From Streptomyces sp. MMG1121 (GTDB lineage Bacteria > Actinomycetota > Actinomycetes > Streptomycetales > Streptomycetaceae), in NCBI RefSeq assembly GCF_001280015.1, contig NZ_LGDV01000213.1, positions 186,001 through 250,000 on the forward strand: a stretch of 64,000 bases of DNA, written 5' to 3'. Position 1 is the first letter of the stretch. Each line of letters begins with the position of its first letter. The notes under the pieces are model-generated. The model did no database searches. It was not told where the DNA came from and saw nothing but the letters and a program-made list of their open reading frames with translations. Of this stretch, positions 8,015-17,580 are shown piece after piece. The position numbers were made by a program, and so were the translations under genes.

Positions 8015-8974
8015 GTGCACGCGATAGTGGCGGAGGTCTGGCGAGGCGACTTCCTGGAATCGGTGCACCACGGAACCGTCCATGCGACCGGGCCGCACGG
8101 ACAGACCGTGCTGAGCGTCGGCGAGCCGGACCGGCCGATGTACCCCAGGTCGGCCAACAAACCGCTTCAGGCGCTCGGCATGCTGCGTGCCGGGCTCGGC
8201 CTGGACGGCGAGCTGCTGGCGCTGGCCTGTGCGAGTCACTCCGGCGAGGCCTTCCACCTGGACGGGGTACGCGAGATCCTCGAGGGCGCCGGCCTGGACA
8301 TCGGCGATCTGCGGTGCACGCCGGGACTGCCCATCGGTGAGGCCGCGCTGCGCGCCCACGTCGCGGACGGTGGCGGACCCACACGGCTCACGATGAACTG
8401 CTCGGGCAAGCACGCCGCGATGCTCGCCACCTGTGTCGCGAACGGCTGGGACACGGCGACGTACCTTGATCCACGCCACCCGTTGCAGCGTGCCCTGCGC
8501 GAGACCGTCGAGGATCTGGCCGGAGAGAAGACAGCCGCGACCGGTGTCGACGGCTGCGGTGCACCGCTGTTCGCCATCGGCTACCGAGGCTTGGCCCGCG
8601 CCTTCGCCGAGCTGGCGACGAGCCCGACCGGATCCCTGGAGCGACGGATCGCCGACGCCATGAACCGGCACGCCGAATACGTCGGGGGCACAGGCCGGGA
8701 CGTGACCCGCCTGATGCACGCGCTGCCCGGCTCGGTCGCCAAGGACGGCGCGGAAGGCGTCTACGCGATGGCGCTTCCCGACGGCTCCTCCGTCGCCCTG
8801 AAGATCGCCGACGGCTCGCCCCTGGCCCGGCCCGTGGTCCTGATCGCCGCGCTGCGTCGGCTGGGTGTCGCCACGGACACGCACCCCACGCTCGCCGAGC
8901 TGGCCACGACCCCCGTCCTCGGACACGGCAAGCCGGTCGGCGCCGTGCGCCCCGCGGAGATCTTGCAGGAGTAG
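8015..8974 (+). CDS. Asparaginase of the thermolabile (Rhizobium type II) family
   Basis: The 319-residue product fits the asparaginase family typified by Rhizobium etli AnsA, unrelated to E. coli AnsB. Visible blocks are RSANKPLQALGML, LACASHSGEAFH, LTMNCSGKHAAMLATC, TGVDGCGAPLFAIGYRGLAR and the C-terminal KIADGSPLARPVVLIAALR. SxNK, CASHSGE and NCSGKH are the expected active-site segments, so hydrolysis of L-asparagine to aspartate and ammonia in the cytoplasm is the best call. The GTG start at 8015 follows AAGGGGGAA closely; the longer frame to 7952 overlaps the palindromic repeats. Confidence 0.9.
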   Translation: MHAIVAEVWRGDFLESVHHGTVHATGPHGQTVLSVGEPDRPMYPRSANKPLQALGMLRAGLGLDGELLALACASHSGEAFHLDGVREILEGAGLDIGDLRCTPGLPIGEAALRAHVADGGGPTRLTMNCSGKHAAMLATCVANGWDTATYLDPRHPLQRALRETVEDLAGEKTAATGVDGCGAPLFAIGYRGLARAFAELATSPTGSLERRIADAMNRHAEYVGGTGRDVTRLMHALPGSVAKDGAEGVYAMALPDGSSVALKIADGSPLARPVVLIAALRRLGVATDTHPTLAELATTPVLGHGKPVGAVRPAEILQE

Positions 8975-9144
8975 TCACCGCACCCCGCGCGCAGTCCGCG
9001 TTTCCGGCAGCGCACCGCTCCGCGGCGGTCTTCGACCCGGTCACCGGACCCTGTGTGCCAGTCGGGGAGAACCTGGTGGGACCCCGAACGGCGATCCGGG
9101 GTTTCCCTGATGTGCGGGGGTCCGCGAAGGATGATCCTGGATGC

Positions 9145-10437
9145 ATGACGAACCGTCACCCGCACCGTCGTCGTACGGCCGCCACGTGGCTGCGCGCACT
9201 CGCCGCCTGCGCTGTAGCACCACTCTGCGCCCTGGCCACCGCTCTGCCCGCTGGCGCTGCCGTCCCACCCGCGGACGCGGCCGTCCCCGCCGCCACCGCC
9301 GCGTCGCCTGCCCGGCAACTGACCCTGCCCGTCCCGTCCGGCCGACATCACGTCGGTGCGGTGCCTCTCCATCTGGTGGACCGCTCACGCCCCGGTCCTT
9401 GGCAGCCCGGGCAGAAGTACCGGGAGCTGATGATCACCGTCTACTACCCCACGACCCGGACGACCCACCATCCGCCGGCCCCGTACATGCTGCCCGCGGC
9501 TGCCACGCATTTCGACCAGGTCACCGCCAATGACTACCTCGGGATGGACCTTCCGGTCGGCCGGGCGGACTGGGCCGGTACCGTCACCCATGTTGCGACG
9601 GGCGCTCCCGTGGCGGCCGGACGCAGCGGGCACCTGCCCGTGGTGCTCTACTCCCCCGGGCTCGGCGAACCCCGCACTTGGGGCACCACGTTGGCGGCCG
9701 ATCTGGCGGGCCACGGCTATGTCGTCGTCACCGTCGACAACACCTACGAATCGCCCGAGGTCCAGTTCCCGAACGGCACCCTCGCGACCATGTCGCCGCC
9801 CGCCGATCCCGACGCGTACGTCCGCAAGTCACTGGCCATCAGGGTCGCCGACACCAGCTTCGTCCTTGACCAACTCCAGTCGCTGGACAGCGGCCGAAAC
9901 CCCGACGCGGACGGCCGACGGCTGCCCGACGGCCTGGCCGGCGCCCTGGACCTGTCCGAAGTGGGCATGTTCGGCCACTCGATGGGCGGCACCGCCGCCG
10001 CGCAGGCGATGGACGCCGACCATCGGATCGCCGCAGGGATCAACATGGACGGCAACCTGACCAATATCGACGGTTCACTCATGCCGGTCGCCCAGCACGG
10101 CCTCGACCGGCCCTTCCTGCTCCTGGGCAAGGACGGCGACACCGACACCGGGCCGGGTTGGCAGGCGTTCCGCGCCCATACTCCGGGCTGGACCAGACAG
10201 CTCACCCTGCGCGGCTCGGAACACGCCTCTTTCACCGATGCGGAGGCGCTCCTCCCGCAGTTGCATCTGCCCTGCTCCGTCCGGACGGCCGACCTCGGCA
10301 CCATCAGCCCGACCACCGCGATTCGCACCAACGAGGCTTATGTTTCCGCGTACTTCGACCACTGGCTGCGCGGTGGCAGCGGCGAGCTGCTGGAAGGGCC
10401 GTCGGCGAAGTACCCCGACATGATGTTCGTGAACTGA
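9145..10437 (+). CDS. Secreted lipase / PAF-acetylhydrolase-like hydrolase
   Basis: The 430-residue product begins at ATG 9145 with an arginine-rich n-region (HPHRRR), a hydrophobic core (residues about 15-38) and AxA-type cleavage, so it is exported. The body matches the PAF-AH p-II / dienelactone hydrolase group: ITVYYPT, PVVLYSPGLGEPRTWG, then GHSMGGTAAA with Ser279, MDGNL and GSEHASFTD giving the catalytic His. Esters or short lipids are the probable substrates. It is a single gene with no visible partner. Confidence 0.85.
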   Translation: MTNRHPHRRRTAATWLRALAACAVAPLCALATALPAGAAVPPADAAVPAATAASPARQLTLPVPSGRHHVGAVPLHLVDRSRPGPWQPGQKYRELMITVYYPTTRTTHHPPAPYMLPAAATHFDQVTANDYLGMDLPVGRADWAGTVTHVATGAPVAAGRSGHLPVVLYSPGLGEPRTWGTTLAADLAGHGYVVVTVDNTYESPEVQFPNGTLATMSPPADPDAYVRKSLAIRVADTSFVLDQLQSLDSGRNPDADGRRLPDGLAGALDLSEVGMFGHSMGGTAAAQAMDADHRIAAGINMDGNLTNIDGSLMPVAQHGLDRPFLLLGKDGDTDTGPGWQAFRAHTPGWTRQLTLRGSEHASFTDAEALLPQLHLPCSVRTADLGTISPTTAIRTNEAYVSAYFDHWLRGGSGELLEGPSAKYPDMMFVN

Positions 10438-10718
10438 GCCAACCCGATGCAAGCCAAGTCGCCCAGCTGGCCGATGTCGAGTCCGGCCCCGGTGAGTCCG
10501 TGTCCGTGTCACCGCGTCCGGCGTCGGTCCGGGCACGGGGTCGTTCGTGCGACTGCAGCCGGATGTCGTGGAAGCGCGGATCCCCTCATGCAAGGCGGGC
10601 GGAAATCATCACGGCATTCCATGTGCGTCCAGGCAATCGCACCTCCGCCGGCCTCTGCGACCGGACCGAGTCGGGAGCGGACGGAAGAGACGTTCCCGGT
10701 GCGGCGCGGCACAGCGCT

Positions 10719-10750
10719 GGGCACTGGGCACTGGGCACTGGGCACTGGGC
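10719..10750 (+). repeat. Heptamer tandem repeat (GGGCACT x4)
   Basis: GGGCACT is repeated four times without error and followed by GGGC. It lies in the 10.44-10.79 kb stretch, which otherwise holds no convincing gene on either strand. It is a simple-sequence tract, not a CRISPR or a recognisable binding-site array. Confidence 0.6.
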
Positions 10751-10793
10751 GGGAGCATCAGGCGGGGCTGTTGGATCGGACACCACCCAGCGC

Positions 10794-11411
10794 TCAGACG
10801 CTGGAGAGCAGACCGTCGAGTGGGGCGGGTACGCGGTCGGGATCGAGGGCCTCGACGAGTACACGCCCGTAGTGGATCTTGCGCCCTTTCTTCGTGCCGA
10901 GGAAGCGCCGCAACTGCTGCTGTGAGGTACGGCTCCGCTGTGCGGGCTGGCGCAGGAAACTCTGCAGGGCACGCAGATCGCCCTCCGCCCTCACGAGTTC
11001 CTCCACCCGGGTCACACCCAGCGCGCGGATCAACTCGTCCTCCAGATCCGCCGCGCAGACGAAGAACCTCTGCTGTGCCGCACCGGCCCGCCCCAAACCG
11101 CGGGCGTAATAGCTACGCTCCGCCTCGTCGCACAGCCCCGTGAGGCGCAGGCCGAGGCCGAGTGGCCCGAGGAGGCGGGCGAAGCGTCCGACACTCATCG
11201 CACCGCCCATCGGCAGGACGCAGACTCCTTCGGCCGCCAGGTTGCGGCCCCGCCGCGCGGCCAGCGCGCCGACCGCTGCGGCGTCGCTCGGCCCTTCGAG
11301 CAGGACGCCCGTGCGGACGGACAGCCTCGCGGCCAGTTCACGTGCGGGGTCGCCGGGGCCCCCGGCCGCCCACGCGATGACCGCCTCCCGGAACGTGCCC
11401 ATGTCAGCCAT
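10794..11411 (-). CDS. TOPRIM-domain nucleotidyl transferase/hydrolase-like protein
   Basis: The 205-residue product carries a stand-alone TOPRIM domain: VLLEGPSDAAAVGALAAR supplies the conserved Glu39 and Asp43, and LTGLCDEAERSYY (91-103) supplies the acidic DxD-type site. Such OLD-like TOPRIM proteins of Streptomyces are annotated as nucleotidyl transferase/hydrolase-domain proteins and are expected to bind Mg2+ and act on DNA or RNA ends. No ATPase partner lies beside it, unlike OLD nucleases or Gabija systems. The C-terminus (LGTKKGRKIHYGRVLVEAL) is basic. Confidence 0.8.
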   Translation of the reverse strand: MADMGTFREAVIAWAAGGPGDPARELAARLSVRTGVLLEGPSDAAAVGALAARRGRNLAAEGVCVLPMGGAMSVGRFARLLGPLGLGLRLTGLCDEAERSYYARGLGRAGAAQQRFFVCAADLEDELIRALGVTRVEELVRAEGDLRALQSFLRQPAQRSRTSQQQLRRFLGTKKGRKIHYGRVLVEALDPDRVPAPLDGLLSSV

Positions 11412-11938
11412 GAGACGAGTGTCCGCCCTTGCCGGTCATCGCGGTAGGGAATTTCGGCCGGAGCGGAGGGAATGTCGCATGACCCAGGTGCGCGTTGCGC
11501 GCTTCGGCCATGGCCGCGTTCGCGCATTGCGGACCCGAACTGGTCGTTGAATTTCTTGACCGTGTGGGCACGCCTCGCTTCGACGGCAGCCGGTGGCCAG
11601 GCCGGGCGAAGGCGGGATCCTGCCGTGTCTCGCCGAACGTCGGCCCCAACTGCCCCTGCGCATCGAACAAAAGGCCGCCCACCCTGAGCGACGTAGCAGG
11701 TCACCCACTGATCACGCAGAAATCAAACCGTTCTCACGCTTTTTTCTTTCCCGAATCGGAAAGAAAAAGTGTACGTCAATCCCAATGGTCGAATAACGGT
11801 TTGGGGTTCATCAACTTACCCCCATGAGCCGGTCGTGGATTAATTGCATTCAGTTGGTGAACGTCCCGGGGAGCAAGCCCCTCTGACAAGCCGTAATGGA
11901 CTTCGCATCCCTCGGCACCGCACACCAGAGGCACCACT
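11412..11938. other. Long intergenic region before the Pls-like operon
   Basis: This 527-bp stretch has no credible gene. From about 11700 it becomes unusually AT-rich for the window (oligo-T and oligo-A tracts, TCGAATAACGG, GATTAATTGC), consistent with a promoter region for the synthetase gene. No clear -35/-10 pair can be fixed by eye. Confidence 0.5.
11741..11768. promoter_or_regulatory. Perfect 11-bp inverted repeat, AT-rich
   Basis: TTTTTCTTTCC (11741-11751) pairs perfectly with GGAAAGAAAAA (11758-11768) around a 6-nt loop, about 170 bp before the Pls-like start. It could be an operator or a hairpin ending read-through from upstream. Such a T/A-rich palindrome is rare in this base composition. 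Confidence 0.5.
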
Positions 11939-14900
11939 TTGTCTTCGCCCGCATTCGATGCGCCCCTCCCGCCCCTCACACCGCTCCCACCCCTCGCACC
12001 CCTCACACCGCCTGACGACCGGGCCCTCTTCCGTTCCGCGCCCGCTTCACCCCCGCGTACCCTCGTCGACGTCCTGCACACCACCGCCGCCCGGCACCCG
12101 GACGCTCCCGCCCTGGACACGGGGGCCGAGGTGCTGACGTACCGCGAGCTGTGCGCCGAGGTTCTCCGCCGTGCCCGGTGGCTCACCGCGCAGGGCGTCG
12201 GTCCCGGCGACCGGGTGGGGATCCGGGTGCCCTCGGGTACCGCGGAGCTGTATCTGTCCATCCTCGCCGTACTGCACTGCGCAGCGGCCTACGTCCCGGT
12301 CGACGCGGACGATCCCGAGGAGCGGGCCCTCACCGTCTTCCGCGAGGCCGGGGTGTGCCTCGTGCTCGGACCCCAGCCGCAGCCCGCCGGCCTGCGGGTA
12401 CCCGCGGGAGCGGCGAACGACCGCCGCGCGCCCGTTCCGGAGGACGACGCGTGGATCATCTTCACCTCCGGCTCGACCGGCGCGCCCAAGGGCGTGGCCG
12501 TCAGCCATCGGTCCGCGGCCGCCTTCGTCGACGCCGAGGCACGGCTGTTCCTGCCGGGCCGGCCGCTCGGCCCGGGCGACCGGGTCCTGGCGGGACTGTC
12601 CGTCGCCTTCGACGCCTCCTGCGAGGAGATGTGGCTGGCGTGGCGCTCGGGCGCCTGCCTGGTGCCGGCCGAACGCTCGCTGGTCCGGGCCGGGCATGAA
12701 CTCGGGGCCTGGCTCGACGACCGGCGCATCACCGTCGTCTCCACCGTGCCGACCCTGCTGGCCATGTGGCCCGAACAGGCGTTGCGGCGGGTGCGGCTGC
12801 TGATCCTGGGCGGCGAGGCGTGCCCTCCCGGCCTGGTCGAGCGGTTCGCCGGTCCCGAGCGGGAGATGTGGAACACCTACGGCCCCACGGAGACCACCGT
12901 CGTGGCGTGCGCCGCCCGTCTGGAGCCCGGCCGTACCGTGCGCATCGGACTGCCGCTGGCGGGCTGGGAACTGACCGTGGTCGACGAGGCCGGGGAACCG
13001 GTGGCGTACGGGGAGCAGGGCGAGCTGGTCATCGCCGGGGCCGGTACCGCGCGTTACCTCGACCGTGCGAAGGATGCGGAACGGTTCCGGCCGTGCCCCG
13101 CGCTGGATTCGCCGCGCGCCTACCGCTCGGGCGATCTGGTGCGCGCCGACGCCGAGGGGCTGGTGTTCCTCGGACGCGTCGACGACCAGGTCAAGCTCGG
13201 CGGGCGGCGCGTCGAGCTGGGTGAGATCGACGCGGCTCTGCTCACGCTGCCGGGGGTGCGCGGCGCGGCCGCGGCCGTGCAGTCGACGGAGGCCGGCGCG
13301 CAGATCCTGGTGGGCTACGTCATGGCGGACCCGGCCGCCGACGGGCGGTCCGCGTTCGAGGCCGGCCGGGCCAGGGCCTTGCTGGCCGAGCGGCTGCCCG
13401 CTCCGCTGGTGCCGGTGCTGGCCGAGGTGACGACTCTGCCCACGCGTGCCTCTGGGAAGGTCGACCGCAAGGCGCTGCCCTGGCCGGTGCCGCTGGCGGG
13501 TGGCGCCGACGGCGGCGGTGACGCGGCGCACCGGCTCACCGGGACGGCGGCGCGACTGGCCGACGTCTGGGAGCAGTTGCTCGGTCTGCGGCCCGGCCCC
13601 GACAGCGACTTCGTGGCGCTCGGCGGCACCAGTCTGACCGCCGCCCGCATGGCCTCGATGCTGCGCGAGGAGTATCCGGGCCTGTCCGTCGCGGACCTCT
13701 ACCGGCACTCGGTGCTGCACCGCATGGCCGCCCATCTCGACTCCCTCGCCGGTCCCGCGCAGGAGGTGCGCCCGGCACGCCCGGTGCCTCGGCGGACCGC
13801 CGTCGTGCAGTTCTTCGTCCAGTTGGCCGGCTACGGGATCACCGGGCTGCGCGGGCTGGTCGGCCTGGCAGCGGCGGACAACGTGCTCGGCTGGATCGCG
13901 CCGCACAAGTGGGCCCCGCACACGCCCTGGTGGCTGGTCCTGGTCGGCTGGGCGGTGCTGTTCAGCGCACCCCTGCGCTGTCTGATCGGCGCGTCCCTGG
14001 CCCGCGCGCTGGCCGGTTCGGTCACTCCGGGCGCCCATCCGCGCGGCGGAGGCGTGCATCTGCGGCTGTGGAGCGCGGAGCGGGCGGTCGCGACGTTCGG
14101 CGTGCCGTCGCTGCTCGGCACGCCGTGGGCGGCCGTGTACGCCCGCCTCCTCGGCTGCCGGACCGGACGCGACGTACGGCTGCACACCATGCCCCCGGTG
14201 ACCGGCCTGGCCGACCTGGGCGAGGGGTGCAGCATCGAACCCGAGGCGGACATCGCGGGCTGGTGGCTCGACGGTGACACGCTGCACGTCGGCCGGGTCA
14301 GCGTCGGCGCGGGTGCGCGGGTGGGTCACCGCAGCACGCTCCTGCCGGGCGCCGTCGTCGGCCGTGGCGCGGAGCTGACCGGCGGCAGCTGTCTCGGCGA
14401 CCGCATTCCGGACGGCACCGTATGGACCGGTTCGCCGGCGAGGCCGGCCGAGGCCGCCGAGCGTCTCGCGGGTGTCGGCTGGCCGGCGCCGCCGGAGGGC
14501 CGCCGTCGCCGCTGGCACCTGGCCTACGCGCTGTCCCTCACCGGGCTCCCGTTGCTGTCCCTGCTGGCCGCGGCCCCGGCTCTGTTCACCACCTGGCTGC
14601 TGGTGCGCCACACGCCTGCGCTGTCGGGCGCGGCCCTGCGCCTGCTGGCCGCCGCGCCGCTGTTCGCGGTCGTGACCACGGTGTGCGGGATGCTGCTGAC
14701 CGCGCTCGCCGTACGGCTGCTGAACCGCTCGATCAAGCCCGGTCTGCACCGCGCGGACGGGGGCGTGGCCTGGCGCGCCTGGCTGGTGTCGCGTCTGCTC
14801 GACGGTGCCCGGGCCGGCTTCTTCCCCCTGTACGCGAGCCTGGCGACGCCGTACTGGCTGCGGCTGCTCGGCGCGCGCGTCGGCCGTGGCACCGAGATCT

Positions 14901-15931
14901 CGACGGTGCTGCCGCTGCCGTCCCTGCTCCGGGTGGACGACGGGGCGTTCCTCGCCGACGACACCCTCGTCGCGCCGTACGAACTGCGCGGTGGGTGGAT
15001 GCGGTTGGGGCATGTGCGCATCGGTGAGCGGGCGTTCGTCGGCAACTCGGGCATCGTCGGCCCCGGCCGCGACGTCGGCGACCGCGCTCTGGTCGGTGTG
15101 CTGTCCGACGCGCCGACGCAGGGCGAGCCGGGGATGTCCTGGATCGGACGGCCGGCGATGCCGCTGCCGCGGCTGCCGGAGACCGGTGACCCGGCACGGA
15201 CGTTCGCCCCGCCCCGGCGGCTGGTGGTGGCCCGTGCGGCGGTGGAACTGTGCCGTCTGCTGCCCGTGATCCTCGGCACGGTGCTGGCGGAGTGCCTGTT
15301 CGTCACTTCGCAGGAGACCCTGGACCTCGGCGGGCTGCCGCTGGCCGCGCTCGCCGCCGCGCCGCTGCTGATGGCCGCCTCCCTGGTGGCGTGCCTGACC
15401 ACGACCGGCGCCAAGTGGCTTCTCGTGGGCCGGTTCCAGCCCGGCGAACGGCCGTTGTGGTCGTCGTTCGTGTGGCGCAACGAGCTGTTCGACACGTTCG
15501 TTGAGGTGCTGGCCGTGCCGTGGGGGGCGGGGGCGCACCTGGGCACACCCGTGCTGAACTGGTGGCTGCGCAGCCTCGGCGCACGCATCGGACGCGGGGT
15601 GTGGTGCGACTCGTACTGGCTGCCGGAGACCGACCTGGTCAGCCTCGGCGACGGGGTCAGCGTCAACCGCGGATGTGTGCTCCAGACGCATCTCTTCCAC
15701 GACCGGATCATGCGGATGGACACCGTGCACCTGGCGGCCGGCGCCTCCCTGGGCCCGCACAGCATCGCCCTGCCCGGCACGGAGATCGGCGCCGGCGCGT
15801 CCATCGCCGCCGCTTCGCTCGTGATGCGCGGTGAGACGGTGCCGGACGGCACCCGCTGGGCGGGCAACCCCATCGCCGGTGTCGGCGCGCCGGCCACCGT
15901 CGCCCCGCTCGCCGGAGGTGAGGCGGCATGA
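11939..15931 (+). CDS. Pls/PosA-family poly-amino-acid synthetase (epsilon-poly-L-lysine synthetase-like NRPS)
   Basis: The 1330-residue product has the architecture and length of epsilon-poly-lysine synthetase (about 1320 residues). Residues 40-520 are an adenylation domain (FTSGSTGAPKG at 175-185, YGPTETT at 314-320, YRSGD at 395-399, GKVDRK with Lys507). Residues 535-605 are a carrier domain, LGGTSLTAAR, with Ser565 for phosphopantetheine. From about 622 onward membrane helices alternate with hexapeptide-repeat (left-handed beta-helix) blocks, the Pls C-domains. The hand-read specificity code is D-A-E-S-I-G-T-V-V-K, close to the tabulated lysine code as I remember it. The start is TTG 11939 behind AGAGG. 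It overlaps the next gene by 4 bp. Product identity is inference; Orn, Dab or Dap are alternatives. Confidence 0.88.
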   Translation: MSSPAFDAPLPPLTPLPPLAPLTPPDDRALFRSAPASPPRTLVDVLHTTAARHPDAPALDTGAEVLTYRELCAEVLRRARWLTAQGVGPGDRVGIRVPSGTAELYLSILAVLHCAAAYVPVDADDPEERALTVFREAGVCLVLGPQPQPAGLRVPAGAANDRRAPVPEDDAWIIFTSGSTGAPKGVAVSHRSAAAFVDAEARLFLPGRPLGPGDRVLAGLSVAFDASCEEMWLAWRSGACLVPAERSLVRAGHELGAWLDDRRITVVSTVPTLLAMWPEQALRRVRLLILGGEACPPGLVERFAGPEREMWNTYGPTETTVVACAARLEPGRTVRIGLPLAGWELTVVDEAGEPVAYGEQGELVIAGAGTARYLDRAKDAERFRPCPALDSPRAYRSGDLVRADAEGLVFLGRVDDQVKLGGRRVELGEIDAALLTLPGVRGAAAAVQSTEAGAQILVGYVMADPAADGRSAFEAGRARALLAERLPAPLVPVLAEVTTLPTRASGKVDRKALPWPVPLAGGADGGGDAAHRLTGTAARLADVWEQLLGLRPGPDSDFVALGGTSLTAARMASMLREEYPGLSVADLYRHSVLHRMAAHLDSLAGPAQEVRPARPVPRRTAVVQFFVQLAGYGITGLRGLVGLAAADNVLGWIAPHKWAPHTPWWLVLVGWAVLFSAPLRCLIGASLARALAGSVTPGAHPRGGGVHLRLWSAERAVATFGVPSLLGTPWAAVYARLLGCRTGRDVRLHTMPPVTGLADLGEGCSIEPEADIAGWWLDGDTLHVGRVSVGAGARVGHRSTLLPGAVVGRGAELTGGSCLGDRIPDGTVWTGSPARPAEAAERLAGVGWPAPPEGRRRRWHLAYALSLTGLPLLSLLAAAPALFTTWLLVRHTPALSGAALRLLAAAPLFAVVTTVCGMLLTALAVRLLNRSIKPGLHRADGGVAWRAWLVSRLLDGARAGFFPLYASLATPYWLRLLGARVGRGTEISTVLPLPSLLRVDDGAFLADDTLVAPYELRGGWMRLGHVRIGERAFVGNSGIVGPGRDVGDRALVGVLSDAPTQGEPGMSWIGRPAMPLPRLPETGDPARTFAPPRRLVVARAAVELCRLLPVILGTVLAECLFVTSQETLDLGGLPLAALAAAPLLMAASLVACLTTTGAKWLLVGRFQPGERPLWSSFVWRNELFDTFVEVLAVPWGAGAHLGTPVLNWWLRSLGARIGRGVWCDSYWLPETDLVSLGDGVSVNRGCVLQTHLFHDRIMRMDTVHLAAGASLGPHSIALPGTEIGAGASIAAASLVMRGETVPDGTRWAGNPIAGVGAPATVAPLAGGEAA

Positions 15932-17352
15932 GCTGGTGCAGCCGGCGCGCGCTCATCCGCGGCGCGGCACTCCTCCCGCTCACGGCGACGGTCGCGGACC
16001 ACGTGCCGTGGCAGGCCGAGCGCTATTTCGCGAGCCACGGAACGGACGGTCACCGCACCCTCTCCTACGACCTGCACCTGGCGTACGACCCGGTCGCCGG
16101 CACGCTCGACGGGCGGGCGCACATCCGGGCGGTGGCGGACCGGACGCTGCCGCAGGTCGAACTCGACCTGTCCAAGCTGACCGTGTACGACGCGAGGATC
16201 GACGGCACCGCGGTCCGGCCCGGCAGGAGGCGGAACAAGCTGCTCCTGCCCGCGCCGCGCCCCATCCACGCGGGTACCCCCTTCAGCCTGGAGATCGGCT
16301 ACGGCGGCCGGCCGCGGCCGGTGCACACGACGTTCGGGCAGATCGGCTGGGACCGTACCGGCGACGCGCACGACGGAACACTGGTCGCCTCCCAGCCGCT
16401 CGGCGCCCCGTCGTGGTTCCCGTGCAACGACCGCCCGGACGACAAGGCCGAGTTCACCTTCCGGGTCACCGTGCCGCGCGGCCACCAAGCACTCGCCAAC
16501 GGAACGCTGCTGGAGCGCAGCGAGACGCGCACCGGGGCGTGCTGGACCTACCACCACCGGGGCCCCATGGCCCCCTATCTCGCCTCGCTGTACACTGGCC
16601 GCTTCGCCCACGAGAGCTGGCAGGCCCAGGACACCGCGACGGGCCGCCGTATCACCGGCCGCAATGCCTTCCCCGCGCGCCTGTCCCGTCAGGCCCGGCA
16701 CGATCTGGGCCGCCAGCCCGCCATGCTCAGCGCGTTCACCGGCTGGTTCGGGCCGTATCCCTTCGAGACGTACGGCGCGGTCGTCGTGGACGCCGACCTG
16801 GACGAGCCCGTGGAGAACCAGACCGTGTCCGTCTTCGGACGCAACCACATCGACGGCGACCGGAGCTGTGAGACGCTCGTCGCGCACGAACTCGTCCACC
16901 AGTGGTACGGCAACAGCGTCAGTCTGCGGGACTGGCGCGACATCTGGCTCAACGAGGGCTTCGCCACCTACGGCGAGTGGCTGTGGTCGGAGCACATCGG
17001 TGAGGACTCCGCGGACACCATCGCCCGGGAGTCGTGGCACACGCTCGCCAAGGGTTCACAGAGCCTGCGGATCGCCGACCCCGGACCGCACCGTATCTTC
17101 GACGACCGCGTCTACAACCGGGGCGCGTGCGCACTGCACGCGCTGCGCCTGACGTTGGGCGACGAGCGCTTCTTCGCGGTGCTGCGCGGCTGGCACGAGG
17201 CTCACCAGGGCAAGAGCGCGGACACCGCCGCGTTCATCGCTCATGCCGGCCGCTCCCGTCCCTCGACGATCGAGCCCCTGTTGCGCGCCTGGCTCTACGA
17301 CAGGCGGCTACCGCCCTTGCCACGGCCGGGGCCCGTGGGCGCGCAGGCCTGA
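15928..17352 (+). CDS. M1-family zinc aminopeptidase, Tat/Sec-exported
   Basis: The 474-residue product starts inside the stop of the synthetase (ATGA), so the two are translationally coupled. The N-terminus (CSRRALIRGAALLPLTATVA) looks like a signal sequence with a twin-arginine. HELVHQWYG (320-328) plus NEGFATYGEW with Glu343 form the complete HExxH-x18-E zinc site of gluzincins. It is short for an M1 enzyme and ends after the catalytic domain. Pls-like genes are often followed by such a peptidase, as I recall. It may trim or degrade the polymer, or protect the producer; this is inference. Confidence 0.88.
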   Translation: MSWCSRRALIRGAALLPLTATVADHVPWQAERYFASHGTDGHRTLSYDLHLAYDPVAGTLDGRAHIRAVADRTLPQVELDLSKLTVYDARIDGTAVRPGRRRNKLLLPAPRPIHAGTPFSLEIGYGGRPRPVHTTFGQIGWDRTGDAHDGTLVASQPLGAPSWFPCNDRPDDKAEFTFRVTVPRGHQALANGTLLERSETRTGACWTYHHRGPMAPYLASLYTGRFAHESWQAQDTATGRRITGRNAFPARLSRQARHDLGRQPAMLSAFTGWFGPYPFETYGAVVVDADLDEPVENQTVSVFGRNHIDGDRSCETLVAHELVHQWYGNSVSLRDWRDIWLNEGFATYGEWLWSEHIGEDSADTIARESWHTLAKGSQSLRIADPGPHRIFDDRVYNRGACALHALRLTLGDERFFAVLRGWHEAHQGKSADTAAFIAHAGRSRPSTIEPLLRAWLYDRRLPPLPRPGPVGAQA

Positions 17353-17368
17353 ACCGGCCCTGTCCGGC

Positions 17369-17402
17369 GGCCCGTCCGAGACCGCGATGCCTCGGACGGG
17401 CC
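17369..17402 (+). terminator. Hairpin terminator after the M1 peptidase gene
   Basis: GGCCCGTCCGAG (17369-17380) pairs perfectly with CTCGGACGGGCC (17391-17402) around a 10-nt loop, 17 bp after the stop. There is no T-run, as is usual in streptomycetes. Confidence 0.7.
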
Positions 17403-17580
17403 GTTCGCCGGGGCGCAGGAGTCGGGCGCGTCGGGACTCCGGCTCCCCGGCCGGTGTCGTGCGGACATCCGGGGAGTCCTCCCAGCGGGCGTGGACGAGC
17501 TGCTGGGTGCGGCATCCGCTGCGCACCGCCCAGGCGTGACAGGCCGGGGAGACCGCGAGCAGGACGAGCAGGTCGTAGGG

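Noticed and set aside
10719..10750. GGGCACT repeats as a CRISPR or iteron array
   Set aside because: The units are 7 bp with no spacers and no cas or replication genes nearby; best seen as a simple repeat.
10794..11411. A Gabija- or OLD-type defence nuclease
   Set aside because: Only a TOPRIM domain is present; there is no ATPase domain and no UvrD-like partner on either side.
12047..15760. A 1237-codon open frame antisense to the Pls-like gene
   Set aside because: It is Arg/Gln/Gly/His-rich with no recognisable domain, as expected for the mirror of a high-GC gene; the plus strand has clear NRPS motifs.
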